Shown here piece after piece: positions 16,370 through 25,057 of a stretch of 64,000 nt of DNA. The notes under the pieces were generated by a model, which did no database searches, was not told the origin of the DNA, and saw only the letters and a program-made list of their open reading frames with translations. The stretch comes from Mucilaginibacter sp. GTDB taxonomy: Bacteria; Bacteroidota; Bacteroidia; Sphingobacteriales; Sphingobacteriaceae. Location: the NCBI GenBank assembly GCA_028288305.1, contig JAQBOA010000045.1, positions 1 through 64,000 on the forward strand, written 5' to 3'. Made by a program: the position numbers and the translations under genes. Each line of letters opens with the position of its first letter. Position 1 is the first letter of the stretch.

Positions 16370-17716
16370 GTGAAAAAAATCTATACTTTATTTTATAAGA
16401 ATCTATTTTTAACAAACCGTCTTTTTACCGGGCTGGGTTGTTGCGTGGTGCTTTTTATGTTCGCTTTCTTTTTTCCGTGGCTGGGTATCATTCCCCAACT
16501 GGTGTTCTATACACTATTACTGCTTACATTTATTGATGTATACCTGTTATACAGAACACATAAAGGTGTATTTGCCAAACGTCATGCTCCCGAACGCCTA
16601 AGCAATAGTGACGACAATGAATTGGGCATTTATGTTGAAAATTGGTATCCGTTTAATGTAAGCATAGGTATCATTGACGAAATACCTTTCCAATTTCAAA
16701 AGCGGGATGTCTGGTTTAAAACGCTTTTAAATCCGCGCCAGCGAAAAATGATTAATTATGTTTTACGCCCAACAAAACGGGGCGAATATGAATTTGGTTA
16801 TATCAGGGTGTTTGTAAAATCACCATTGGGTTTGGTGAGCAGGCGCTATAATTTTAAACAAACCGAAAATTTGCCTGTATATCCTTCTTTTTTGCAAATG
16901 CGCAAATATGAGTTAATGGCTATCTCGAACCAATTAACGGAAATCGGTATAAAAAAAATAAGGCGACTGGGTCATAGCCTCGAATTTGAGCAGGTAAAAA
17001 ACTATGTGCAGGGTGATGATTATCGTACCATAAACTGGAAAGCAACAGCAAGACAAGGCAGTTTAATGACCAATGCCTATACCGATGAAAAATCGCAGCA
17101 GGTATATTGTGTAATTGAAAAATCAAGGGTGATGAAAATGCCTTTTGATGGTTTAAGCCTGTTAGATTATGCTATTAATGCCAGCCTGGTACTATCAAAC
17201 GTTGCTTTATTGAAAGAAGATAAGGCAGGATTAATTACTATTGCTGAAAAGATTGGGGCAGTGATCCCTGCCGATCGCCGACCTACACAGATAAATAAAA
17301 TACTGGAAGTTTTATATAAAGAAAAAACGCGCTACCTGGAAACAAACATGGAGCTGTTATATTCTACCATACGCAGTGTAATAAAGCAACGAAGCCTGGT
17401 GGTGTTTTTTACAAATTATGAAAGCCTGTCTGCCTTACAAAGGCAACTCCCTTTTTTAAAAAGGATAGCAAAATTTCATTTGCTGCTGGTTGTATTTTTT
17501 GAAAATACCGAACTTAAAAAGTTAAGCGAAAAGCCTGCTGATGATGTAGAAGGCATTTATATAAAAACAATTGCCGAAAAATTCGCCTATGATAAAAAGC
17601 TTATCGTAAAAGAACTGGCAAAACACAACATACAATCAATTTTAAGTACCCCTCAAAATCTTACCATCAATACGATAAACCGCTACCTTGAACTTAAAGC
17701 GAAACAAAAAATATAG
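16370..17716 (+). CDS. DUF58 domain-containing protein
   Basis: A 448-aa protein with two N-terminal transmembrane helices (about 12-60), a beta-rich segment and the DUF58 motif (GDDYRTINWKATARQGSL, near 215-232), then a vWA-like half including the VYCVIEKSRVM strand. DUF58 proteins are the standard partners of MoxR ATPases. The start is a GTG. The 74-nt gap before it is a purine-rich stutter repeat (AAGGTAAGGTGAAAGGTAAAAG), which suggests that a repeat was inserted inside the operon. The stop codon TAG coincides with the first base of an inverted repeat bounding the next segment. Confidence 0.85.
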   Translation: MKKIYTLFYKNLFLTNRLFTGLGCCVVLFMFAFFFPWLGIIPQLVFYTLLLLTFIDVYLLYRTHKGVFAKRHAPERLSNSDDNELGIYVENWYPFNVSIGIIDEIPFQFQKRDVWFKTLLNPRQRKMINYVLRPTKRGEYEFGYIRVFVKSPLGLVSRRYNFKQTENLPVYPSFLQMRKYELMAISNQLTEIGIKKIRRLGHSLEFEQVKNYVQGDDYRTINWKATARQGSLMTNAYTDEKSQQVYCVIEKSRVMKMPFDGLSLLDYAINASLVLSNVALLKEDKAGLITIAEKIGAVIPADRRPTQINKILEVLYKEKTRYLETNMELLYSTIRSVIKQRSLVVFFTNYESLSALQRQLPFLKRIAKFHLLLVVFFENTELKKLSEKPADDVEGIYIKTIAEKFAYDKKLIVKELAKHNIQSILSTPQNLTINTINRYLELKAKQKI

Positions 17717-17742
17717 GTAACAATATAGCGGTTGGGACAGAC

Positions 17743-17955
17743 TTAATTTTGTTTTGGATATGTGTCAGAGCACGGCGAATATTTAATTGCTAAAGCATCT
17801 CTAAAATCTTCCCACACTTCCATATTGGGGATAATTCCGGGCTTAAAAGTTATTTCACCATCATTGCTAATGTTTATATATTTCATTACCGGAAAGTCGG
17901 GATGTTTTTTTTCTAATCCTGTTATTGTAGTAATACGTTCTATTTGATTTATCAT
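17743..17955 (-). CDS. Small hypothetical protein
   Basis: A 70-aa hydrophilic protein with ATG start and a plausible amino-acid mix (MINQIERITTITGLEKKH...), no signal or membrane segment and one Cys near the end. I do not recognise the family. A TACATTTG -7-like box stands at 17988-17995, 33 nt upstream. It lies on the opposite strand to its two small neighbours inside the inverted-repeat-bounded segment. Confidence 0.45.
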   Translation of the reverse strand: MINQIERITTITGLEKKHPDFPVMKYINISNDGEITFKPGIIPNMEVWEDFRDALAIKYSPCSDTYPKQN

Positions 17956-18203
17956 TGTTTGAAAGAGTTATAAAATTACATTTCAGTCAAATGTAATACA
18001 ACAAGAACATAAGATGATCAATAAATTTTCGCCGATAAAGCTATTCACCTATAAAAATGTAGCCCTATTATCGTTCTTTTGGTTTAGGCGCATCCCCAGC
18101 GATCTCATGAGTTGTCTCTCATGACGGTGTAAATGGTTTACGGGGCTTTTTTGTGTAACAAGTTACGGTTTATTGTTAACTTTATAAACCAATCATAACA
18201 CAA

Positions 18204-18458
18204 GTGAATAAATTATTGCCAGAGTGCCTTATAGGGGGCTACATTACAGATTTTAAATTAGTATCGCTCAAACATAATACACATGCTACGTTTCACACAT
18301 GGGGGCTGACTGTTTTAGAGGGTAAGCCAATTGTAGTAGGAATTGTAGAAAGTGCAGGCGGCAAGTGTTTATATGTGCCAACAGACAAAATAGAATTTAT
18401 TGACAATACCATCTTCGTAACTGGACAAAGAATAAATGTTAATTTGGCGAATAAATAA
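18204..18458 (+). CDS. Small hypothetical protein
   Basis: An 84-aa protein starting at GTG. The sequence alternates hydrophobic and polar residues as in a small beta-barrel or beta-sheet domain (ATFHTWGLTVLEGKPIVVGIVES, then KCLYVPTDKIEFI). No family is recognised. It is followed 41 nt later by a small membrane-protein gene on the same strand, and the two may form a unit. It could be a decayed or orphan cargo gene. Confidence 0.42.
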   Translation: MNKLLPECLIGGYITDFKLVSLKHNTHATFHTWGLTVLEGKPIVVGIVESAGGKCLYVPTDKIEFIDNTIFVTGQRINVNLANK

Positions 18459-18499
18459 TAGAGAACCGCAAATTGGTAATAGCCTTAGCCTTTAGTTAG

Positions 18500-18742
18500 A
18501 TGGAGATATTCAGCGAATTCGGCAATATATACATAACCATTTTAGCGTGGATTGTTATCATAGTTTTAAGTGTATACTTGGGCTATTTTCTGAGGGGTAC
18601 AATAAGAAATGGTCGAGCTATTGTTATAAATGAAGAAAATATAGTTCGGGAATTATTAATAAGCTTTGTAGTGGGGTTGATTGCTATTGTATTCATTTAT
18701 CACTGGTTAAGCGAATTTTTTACCAAGAATCAAGAAGAATAA
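18500..18742 (+). CDS. Small two-span membrane protein
   Basis: An 80-aa protein with ATG start and two predicted transmembrane helices, ~8-30 (IYITILAWIVIIVLSVYLGY) and ~50-70, joined by a basic/acidic loop (RGTIRNGRAIVINEEN). The C-terminus is charged. No family is recognised. It ends just inside the right inverted repeat of the segment. Confidence 0.45.
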   Translation: MEIFSEFGNIYITILAWIVIIVLSVYLGYFLRGTIRNGRAIVINEENIVRELLISFVVGLIAIVFIYHWLSEFFTKNQEE

Positions 18743-18895
18743 TCTTGTCCCAACTTGCATATCGTTACCAAAATATAAATAGCGGTCGTGTCAATTGTGA
18801 ATTAACGTTTAGTCCTTAGTCTGAAGTCTGGAGCGCTTAGTCAGAAAAGCACAAAACTGACTTAAGACTTATGGCTAAAGACTCTTGACTTGACA

Positions 18896-19684
18896 CTAAC
18901 CTGCTTTAGGGAAGGGAATACCCGCTGCACCAAGGTCTTTTATAATTTTTTCCATCAGCGCTATTTTTACGGTAAGATAATTTTCCGGCTTAATCCAAAC
19001 ATTTACAATGTATCTTATGCTGTCAATCTCGAGCGCATTAATGCCCACTCGTATTGGCGGATTACTTAAAATATTTTTTGAAGATGTAATGGCATCAGTT
19101 ATAATTTGCTTAACCGTATCTACGTCGGCTGCATACGCTAACTTAACTTCAAAGTCCAAACGTCTTTTACCTTCACGGCTTATATTAACAATTACCTCAT
19201 TAAATAACTTACCATTAGGGATAATAATAGTTTTATTATCAAACGTTAATAAAACCGTATAAAATATCTGTATCGAAGTTACTATCCCTTCCTGCCCCTG
19301 CGCAACTACGTGATCTTTAATTTCAAACGGCTTTAATAAAAGGATAAGCACACCACCGGCAAAGTTTTGAAAAGTTCCGGATAGTGCTAAACCGGCCGCC
19401 ACACTAAATGCACCAATAATGGTAGTGAATATGGTTAACTGGAAGCCAAGGATATCAACTACAAAAAAAACCAGCAATATATATAATGCCGGAACTACAA
19501 GACTTAAAATAAATGGTTGTAATGAAGAATTTACTTGTGTTTTATGCATTCGTGCACGGAGCCGTGAACGAAGTATTTTTATAAGCCATATGCCTATTAA
19601 AAAAACTATTACCCCTGCTACTACTCTTATTCCGCGGCCTATTAACCAATAATAAGCCTGGTCGTAAAATTTTTCCAGCTTCAT
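18896..19684 (-). CDS. MscS-type mechanosensitive ion channel
   Basis: A 262-aa small-conductance mechanosensitive channel of the inner membrane that releases solutes under hypo-osmotic shock. Three transmembrane helices lie at ~15-35, ~55-80 and ~85-110. The third is the pore helix (VAAGLALSGTFQNFAGGVLILLLKPFEI). After it come the beta domain (VTSIQIFYTVLLTFDNKTIIIPNGKLFNEVIVN) and the C-terminal alpha/beta domain. The length is close to E. coli MscS (286). I start at the ATG at 19684. Both flanks are stutter-type repeats. Confidence 0.9.
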   Translation of the reverse strand: MKLEKFYDQAYYWLIGRGIRVVAGVIVFLIGIWLIKILRSRLRARMHKTQVNSSLQPFILSLVVPALYILLVFFVVDILGFQLTIFTTIIGAFSVAAGLALSGTFQNFAGGVLILLLKPFEIKDHVVAQGQEGIVTSIQIFYTVLLTFDNKTIIIPNGKLFNEVIVNISREGKRRLDFEVKLAYAADVDTVKQIITDAITSSKNILSNPPIRVGINALEIDSIRYIVNVWIKPENYLTVKIALMEKIIKDLGAAGIPFPKAG

Positions 19685-20328
19685 CAAGAGGCAAAGTTAA
19701 TATTTAGAAACAAGAATCAAGAGGCAGGAAGCAAGAGTAAAAAATTTTAAACCGATTAGGAAAAATGCTTGAGGAATGTAACACCATACAGTATAGACGG
19801 TGAAGAATAAAAATCTAATATAAAATGTCTTGTATAAAGCCTACGAATAAACTCTCCGTGGAACTTTCCATGAAAAATAAAAGCAATTAATTTAGAGAAC
19901 TTTAAACCATTTGTCTTGACTCTTGGTTCTTGATTCTCAGTTCTTGCTTCTTATTAATTGCCGTATATAGTTATAAATAACTCAAAGCCTTTAAAAAGCA
20001 TCCAATCAACCAAATGACTTTTTAATTGTTTTGTTTTTTGTGATAAATGTTGCTGTGATAAATGTTTCATGATGCCCTTGTATAATCAAATCCTATGCCC
20101 AATAGTAACTATTGGATCGCATGTACAAAATTATACTTAATTATAGCCTAAAAAATACTTAATCAATCATTTGATTAACCAATGACCGTCTGTTTACCTT
20201 AAAATGACGGGATAAAAGTCTACAATAAAAAATCCCTGTCTATTTTAATAGACAAGGATTTGTATTTAGTCATGGTTTTAAGCCGTTATTTAACTTTCGG
20301 CTTAAGGCTAAAGACTTTGGACTTCAGA
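19685..20328. other. Gene-free 644-bp region between mscS and groEL
   Basis: No ORF of note lies here. It holds stutter repeats at 19910-19950 (TTGACTCTTGGTTCTTGATT) and 20290-20330, a 15-nt direct repeat of GTGATAAATGTT at about 20040-20068, and the groEL terminator at 20230-20261. Confidence 0.6.
20230..20261 (-). terminator. Intrinsic terminator of the groES-groEL operon
   Basis: AAATCC(C/T)TGTCTATT pairs with its inverted copy with one mismatch (15-bp arms, tiny loop). Read on the minus strand it is followed by TTTTTTATTG. It stands ~70 nt after the groEL stop. Confidence 0.75.
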
Positions 20329-21966
20329 TTACATCATGCCGCCCATGCCGCCGCCGCCACCCATTGAAGGCATACCAGCTTTTTCATCATCTGGATCGTC
20401 AGCTAATACACATTCGGTAGTTAAAAGCATTGCCGCTATCGAAGCTGCATTTTCTAAAGCTACACGGCCTACTTTTGTAGGATCGATAACACCTGCGCCA
20501 ATTAAATTTTCATATTTATCAGTACGGGCGTTGTAACCAAAGTCACCTTTACCTTCTTTTACTTTTTGTACTACGATTGAACCTTCAATACCTGCGTTTT
20601 CGCAAATTTGACGTAAAGGCTCTTCAATAGCACGACGGATGATTTGGATACCAGTATTTTCATCTTCGTTAGCACCTTTAAGGTTTTTAAGGGCCTCAAC
20701 AGCACGTATAAATGCTACACCACCACCGGCAACTATACCTTCTTCAACAGCGGCACGGGTTGCATGTAAAGCATCATCAACACGGTCTTTCTTTTCTTTC
20801 ATTTCAACTTCTGTAGCAGCACCTACATAAAGTACAGCAACACCGCCAGATAATTTGGCTAAACGTTCCTGCAATTTTTCACGGTCATAATCAGATGTAG
20901 TTGATTCAATTTGAGATTTAATTTGGCTTACGCGTGATTTGATCTCTTCTGATTTTCCTGAACCGTTAATTACGGTAGTATTATCTTTATCGATAATTAT
21001 TTTTTCTGCAGTACCTAAGTAAGTAAGGTCAGCATTTTCAAGCTTGTAACCTCTTTCTTCAGAAATCACTGTACCGCCTGTTAATATTGCGATATCTTCA
21101 AGCATAGCTTTTCTGCGATCGCCAAAACCAGGAGCTTTAACAGCAGCAACTTTCAGTGAGCCGCGGATTTTGTTAACTACTAAAGTAGCCAGCGCTTCAC
21201 CATCAAGGTCTTCAGCAATGATTAACAAAGGTTTACCTGTTTGAACTTGTTTCTCAAGTATTGGAAGTAATTCCTTCATTGAAGAAATTTTCTTGTCGTA
21301 GATCAGGATATAAGGGTTTTCCAGTTCTACTTCCATTTTATCAGCATTGGTAACGAAGTAAGGAGAAAGGTAACCACGGTCAAACTGCATACCTTCAACA
21401 GTTTTAACTTCAGTCTCAGTACCTTTAGCTTCTTCAACGGTAATTACACCATCTTTACCAACTTTAGCCATAGCCTCAGCAATTAATGAACCGATGATCT
21501 CGTCATTGTTAGCTGAAATAGCCGCAACTTGTTTAATTTTATTATTGTCTTCGCCAACTGTTTGCGATTGTTTCTTTAAATCTTCTACAACAACTGCAAC
21601 AGCTTTGTCGATACCACGTTTTAAATCCATTGGATTAGCGCCGGCGGCTACGTTTTTAATACCTGCTGTAACAATGGCCTGTGCTAAAAGAGTAGCTGTT
21701 GTAGTACCGTCACCTGCAATATCAGCAGTCTTTGATGCCACCTCTTTAATCATTTGCGCACCCATGTTCTCTAAAGCATCTTTTAATTCGATTTCTTTAG
21801 CTACAGTTACACCGTCTTTTGTAATTATTGGTGAACCGAATTTTTTATCGATAATTACGTTACGACCTTTAGGGCCTAATGTTACTTTAACCGCATTGGC
21901 TAAAATATCAACGCCGCGTTTTAGGGCGTCGCGTGCTTCTACATTGTATTTAACTTGTTTTGCCAT
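20329..21966 (-). CDS. groEL: Chaperonin GroEL
   Basis: GroEL forms the 14-subunit folding chamber that works with GroES in the cytoplasm. The 545-aa product is full length, begins [20 protein letters not shown], has the ATP-binding GDGTTT motif at 85-90, and ends with the Gly/Met tail [15 protein letters not shown]. It is second in the groES-groEL operon, 120 nt after groES. The spacer contains an A+T-rich hairpin and GAATTAGTGATT repeats. The intrinsic terminator lies downstream. Confidence 0.98.
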   Translation of the reverse strand: MAKQVKYNVEARDALKRGVDILANAVKVTLGPKGRNVIIDKKFGSPIITKDGVTVAKEIELKDALENMGAQMIKEVASKTADIAGDGTTTATLLAQAIVTAGIKNVAAGANPMDLKRGIDKAVAVVVEDLKKQSQTVGEDNNKIKQVAAISANNDEIIGSLIAEAMAKVGKDGVITVEEAKGTETEVKTVEGMQFDRGYLSPYFVTNADKMEVELENPYILIYDKKISSMKELLPILEKQVQTGKPLLIIAEDLDGEALATLVVNKIRGSLKVAAVKAPGFGDRRKAMLEDIAILTGGTVISEERGYKLENADLTYLGTAEKIIIDKDNTTVINGSGKSEEIKSRVSQIKSQIESTTSDYDREKLQERLAKLSGGVAVLYVGAATEVEMKEKKDRVDDALHATRAAVEEGIVAGGGVAFIRAVEALKNLKGANEDENTGIQIIRRAIEEPLRQICENAGIEGSIVVQKVKEGKGDFGYNARTDKYENLIGAGVIDPTKVGRVALENAASIAAMLLTTECVLADDPDDEKAGMPSMGGGGGMGGMM

Positions 21967-22020
21967 GATTTTTTTTAATTTTGAATTAGTGATTTTTTGA
22001 ATTATCGAATTAGTGATTTA

Positions 22021-22059
22021 GCGAATTATTGATTTAAATAAAGAGATTTAATCAATAAT
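22021..22059. repeat. Hairpin between groES and groEL
   Basis: GAATTATTGATT (22021-22032) and AATCAATAATTC (22048-22059) form a perfect 12-bp inverted repeat inside the operon spacer. It is surrounded by imperfect GAATTAGTGATTT copies (about 21984-22020). It may be a stutter repeat, or an RNA hairpin that tunes the ratio of the two proteins. Confidence 0.55.
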
Positions 22060-22086
22060 TCAATCCTTCAATAATTCAGCAATTAA

Positions 22087-22362
22087 TTATAATACAGCGT
22101 AAATATCAGTTTCACGCATAATTAAGTACTCTTTGCCTTCGTACGTAATTTCAGTACCGGCATATTTACCATATAAAACCTGGTCACCAACTTTAACAGT
22201 TAAAGGCTCATCGATTTTACCATCACCAACAGCTACAATGGTTCCACGCTGAGGTTTTTCTTTAGCAGTATCCGGAATGATAATCCCGGAAGCAGTTTTC
22301 TCTTCGGCCGGAGCAGCTTCCACTACTACCCTGTCTCCGATAGGTTTAATGTTTAATGACAT
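22087..22362 (-). CDS. groES: Co-chaperonin GroES
   Basis: GroES is the seven-subunit lid of the GroEL chamber. The 91-aa product has the classic start [14 protein letters not shown], the mobile loop [19 protein letters not shown] and the [14 protein letters not shown] strand. It is first in the operon. A TACATTTG box lies ~70 nt upstream, and the secG terminator separates it from the preceding operon, so it has its own promoter. Confidence 0.97.
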   Translation of the reverse strand: MSLNIKPIGDRVVVEAAPAEEKTASGIIIPDTAKEKPQRGTIVAVGDGKIDEPLTVKVGDQVLYGKYAGTEITYEGKEYLIMRETDIYAVL

Positions 22363-22429
22363 AGTTATACAATTTAATTTTTATAAAAAATTTAAGTTCT
22401 GTAAGCAAGCTCTCATCAATTATGCCAAG

Positions 22430-22437
22430 CAAATGTA
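22430..22437 (-). promoter_or_regulatory. Putative -7 box of groES-groEL
   Basis: TACATTTG fits TAnnTTTG and lies 67 nt before the groES ATG, after the secG terminator in the reading direction. The -33 position is A+T-rich without a clear TTTG. No CIRCE-type inverted repeat is visible, so HrcA control is not supported. Confidence 0.38.
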
Positions 22438-22574
22438 TTAGCTTGTATTGGCATATAAAACTGATGTATTGTCAGAGAATTTTCAAATGAGAATTAGTTG
22501 TTAATAATAAGGAAATATGAAAATGCCATCATGTCAGTTCAGTTTTTATAGTTAAAATGCTAATATCTTGAAAT

Positions 22575-22608
22575 AAAAAAGGCCCCAGAAATTCCCGGAG
22601 CCTTTTTT
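22575..22608 (-). terminator. Intrinsic terminator after secG
   Basis: AAAAAAGGC (22575-22583) and GCCTTTTTT (22600-22608) pair perfectly. The pairing extends inward through CC/GG past one mismatch, with a ~10-nt loop. On the minus strand the T-run follows the stem. It begins 16 nt after the secG stop and ends the miaB-secG operon. Confidence 0.8.
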
Positions 22609-22623
22609 CATTTTAAAAATTTC

Positions 22624-22992
22624 TTATTTTTTACCAGGTACATTTGGTTGCGGAGTAACCGGTTGTGGCGCTGACGGCAAACTCATAGGCGCAGTTGCCG
22701 GTGAACCAGCCGGTTTCGAAGCTTTTTCAATTTCCTCTTTTCTCTGTGGGTTGTCGCTTTTTTCTGTACCGCCTTTTACAGCAACATTAATTGCCAGCGA
22801 TAAAACCATTAAAGTTATTGCAAGTATCCAGGTGCCCTTTTCTAAGAAATCACCTGTTTTTTGAACCCCCATTAATTGCGATGAACTTGAAAAATTTGAG
22901 GATAAACCTCCGCCCTTAGGGTTTTGTATTAATACCATCAGTACTAAAAGAGCACATACAACGATAGCGATGATTATTAAAAATAAGTACAT
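22624..22992 (-). CDS. secG: Preprotein translocase subunit SecG
   Basis: SecG is the small accessory subunit of the SecYEG inner-membrane channel. The 122-aa product has two transmembrane helices (2-21 and ~52-72) and the conserved link LIQNPKGGGLSSNF between them, then FLEKGTWILA. The C-terminal ~45 residues are a Pro/Ser/Ala-rich extension common in Bacteroidota. It is the last gene of its operon, 9 nt after the TPR-like gene. Confidence 0.95.
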   Translation of the reverse strand: MYLFLIIIAIVVCALLVLMVLIQNPKGGGLSSNFSSSSQLMGVQKTGDFLEKGTWILAITLMVLSLAINVAVKGGTEKSDNPQRKEEIEKASKPAGSPATAPMSLPSAPQPVTPQPNVPGKK

Positions 22993-23001
22993 TTCTTTAT
23001 G

Positions 23002-24513
23002 TTAATTGATTTTCTTTTCTATTTGTTCGATCTTATCTGCAAAGTAACTGCTTTTTTCCGGATATTTCAACATCAATTTTTTGTATGATGCTATTGCTTT
23101 GTGATAAAGCATTTGTTCTGTATAAATACTTGCCAAAGTTTCGGTTACCAGCTCGTCGCGGTCTTCAGAGCTTTTTTTCGCCTTATTTTCATTGTCTATT
23201 TTATCGCTGCTTTGTGGTTTAATTTGAGGTTCTTCTTGTATAAAGCGTTCAATAATCTGATGCTCTTTACGCTTCATACTAAACTCAACGGTTTGATGAG
23301 CAGTGCTTTTATCCAATTCTTCTAAAGATGTAATATGAAAAATGTTTTCATAATACTGTTGTTGCAACTCATCAGCCGGTTTTTTGGTTTTGTTAAATGA
23401 ATACCTGGGCTGAGGTTTAATATAGGGTTGATATAAACCGGCATGTTCCTTACGGGTTTTATCAAGCCACCACATAAAGCTATAAGGCATCTTCTCATCA
23501 TAATAATTTGATACATCGCCATGTTCTGTACTAACTGATTCAGTAGTATCTATATTATTTGTTGATTGTGCAGAGGGAGTGTCTTCGTTCTGCTCCATTT
23601 TTTTACGTTCGCCAAAGGCCCGGTCAAACATAAAAAAATCAGTATTCGCAATATTTTCTAAAATTAATTTTTCAGCCTCATCAGTTGTAGTATTTGCAGC
23701 ACTCGGTTTATCATCCTGCAGGCCTATTTCCTGGTATGCGTCAAATTGGTCAGCATCTGCATCATTTTCAGTGCTTATTTGTTCAATTTCGCTAAAAGTA
23801 TTCTCTTCAATTTGCATTTCGGGTTGCTTTTCATCTTCTTCAGCAACGGGAATATACGTCGTGTCTTCAGTGGCCTCCTCTATAGAGTTATGGTCAATTA
23901 TAATTGTTTCCTCATTAATTAATTCAGTTGTGTCCTCATTTGAAAATGCGCTTGGGGATTCTGGACTATTACGTTCTTCTATAGCAATATGATCGGCAGG
24001 GTTCTCATTTTCAACTGCTGGTAAAGTTTCAGCCAAATCATGTTCATAAATTTCATCTTCTTCTATTTCTAAATGATCTTCAAGCTCAACTGCCGGACTA
24101 CTATCAGCTTGTACCCACTCTTCCTGCTTATTCTCAATTGCTGAATCATCTTGTATTAAATTTTCGCTCCTGTCATTTTCAGCATTGAGCAGGGCAAAAG
24201 TTTCAGTTGCAGGCAATAGTTTAATACCATTGGCAGAGATTCCGCTTTGGATAATAATTTTTTCATCCGCAACATCAATAAACGATGAAGGTGCGTTAAT
24301 CAGTTTAAATAAAGATTTTGCATTAAAATAAGCAGAAGCACGTTTTAAATTTTTTTCATCACTGGCATGGGCCAACAATGCCTGTAAAATGCCGCTTTGC
24401 GGAAATTCATTAACAAGCAGCTTCAAATTAGATGCATATAAATGAGCATCATTTGCCGGATTGGCTAACAATGCCCAAAGCTCTTGCTGATTATTATTAA
24501 ACTGTTGATCCAC
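23002..24513 (-). CDS. Conserved acidic TPR-like protein of the lptE-secG operon
   Basis: A 503-aa soluble protein without signal peptide. Residues 1-90 are helical and TPR-like (NNNQQELWALLANPANDAHLYASNLKLLV). Residues ~110-330 are very rich in Glu, Asp and Asn and probably disordered. Residues ~440-503 resemble a final TPR pair (ETLASIYTEQMLYHKAIASYKKLMLKYPEKSSYFADKIEQIEKKI). A protein of this layout stands between lptE and secG in many Bacteroidota. The role is unknown; by position it may assist envelope biogenesis. The start is a GTG, 19 nt after the lptE stop. Confidence 0.72.
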   Translation of the reverse strand: MDQQFNNNQQELWALLANPANDAHLYASNLKLLVNEFPQSGILQALLAHASDEKNLKRASAYFNAKSLFKLINAPSSFIDVADEKIIIQSGISANGIKLLPATETFALLNAENDRSENLIQDDSAIENKQEEWVQADSSPAVELEDHLEIEEDEIYEHDLAETLPAVENENPADHIAIEERNSPESPSAFSNEDTTELINEETIIIDHNSIEEATEDTTYIPVAEEDEKQPEMQIEENTFSEIEQISTENDADADQFDAYQEIGLQDDKPSAANTTTDEAEKLILENIANTDFFMFDRAFGERKKMEQNEDTPSAQSTNNIDTTESVSTEHGDVSNYYDEKMPYSFMWWLDKTRKEHAGLYQPYIKPQPRYSFNKTKKPADELQQQYYENIFHITSLEELDKSTAHQTVEFSMKRKEHQIIERFIQEEPQIKPQSSDKIDNENKAKKSSEDRDELVTETLASIYTEQMLYHKAIASYKKLMLKYPEKSSYFADKIEQIEKKIN

Positions 24514-24532
24514 TTTACTTAAATTTATTCGC

Positions 24533-25057
24533 TTACCAATTTGAAAAGGCTTTGTTAAAAATATCTTCGGTTAACTGTTTATTAATTGCTGTAATCAATG
24601 TTTGTTCCTGCGTGTTAATATCGCCTGAAAATGGTAAAGACTTTGTAAACGATTGTTCAAAATTATTCTTTTTATCCAAATTACTTACATATTTCACACT
24701 TACTGTTATAGTTAGCTGGCTTGCCCCCGCTATAGGCGCCACATTGGGGTTGGTGGCCAGGACAGATACTGGAGCAATATTGTAATCGGTAATACTGCCA
24801 GACATTACTCCATCTGCTTCTTCACTTCTTACAATGCTTAAGCTTGTGGTAGTCCTTATACGGTCTTTCAACGCCTCTGTAAATTGCGTGCTCAAAGTAT
24901 TTACAACTAATTGGGCGTTATTTTCAAAAAAGTCGACCCTTATGGTTTTCATGGCGGGGGGAATTGATGAGCCGCTCAAACTTAATTTATAGGTACAAGA
25001 TGGACAAATCAAAAACAAACCAATGCATAATATTAATAATCTTAATGCGGCTTTCAT
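24533..25057 (-). CDS. lptE: LptE family LPS-assembly lipoprotein
   Basis: LptE plugs the LptD barrel that inserts lipopolysaccharide into the outer membrane. The 174-aa product is a predicted lipoprotein (signal 1-20 with CPSC, C21). It has the Bacteroidota LptE signature CTYKLSLSGSSIPPAMKTIRVDFFENNAQLV and later strands such as LTITVSVKYVSNLD. Its ATG overlaps the stop of the sigma-54 activator gene by one base. No lptD gene is in the window. Confidence 0.87.
   Translation of the reverse strand: MKAALRLLILCIGLFLICPSCTYKLSLSGSSIPPAMKTIRVDFFENNAQLVVNTLSTQFTEALKDRIRTTTSLSIVRSEEADGVMSGSITDYNIAPVSVLATNPNVAPIAGASQLTITVSVKYVSNLDKKNNFEQSFTKSLPFSGDINTQEQTLITAINKQLTEDIFNKAFSNW

Larger units (their letters stand above)
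17716..18769. repeat. Segment bounded by imperfect 24-bp inverted repeats
   Basis: The sequence at 17716-17739 (GGTAACAATAT, AGCG, GTTGGGACA) reappears inverted at 18746-18769 (GGTAACGATAT, GCAA, GTTGGGACA), with 19 of 24 positions matching and the four central bases different. Between them lie three small ORFs of unknown family and no transposase. The pair lies exactly between the DUF58 stop and the stutter repeat before mscS. It may mark a small inserted element or cassette; chance is not excluded. Confidence 0.45.

Noticed and set aside
18080..18140. Possible terminator or small RNA (CATGAG...CTCATG and GGGGCTTTTTT)
   Set aside because: The GGGG before the T-run has only a distant CCCC partner, and the inner 6-bp stem is not next to the T-run. 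I could not build a convincing structure.
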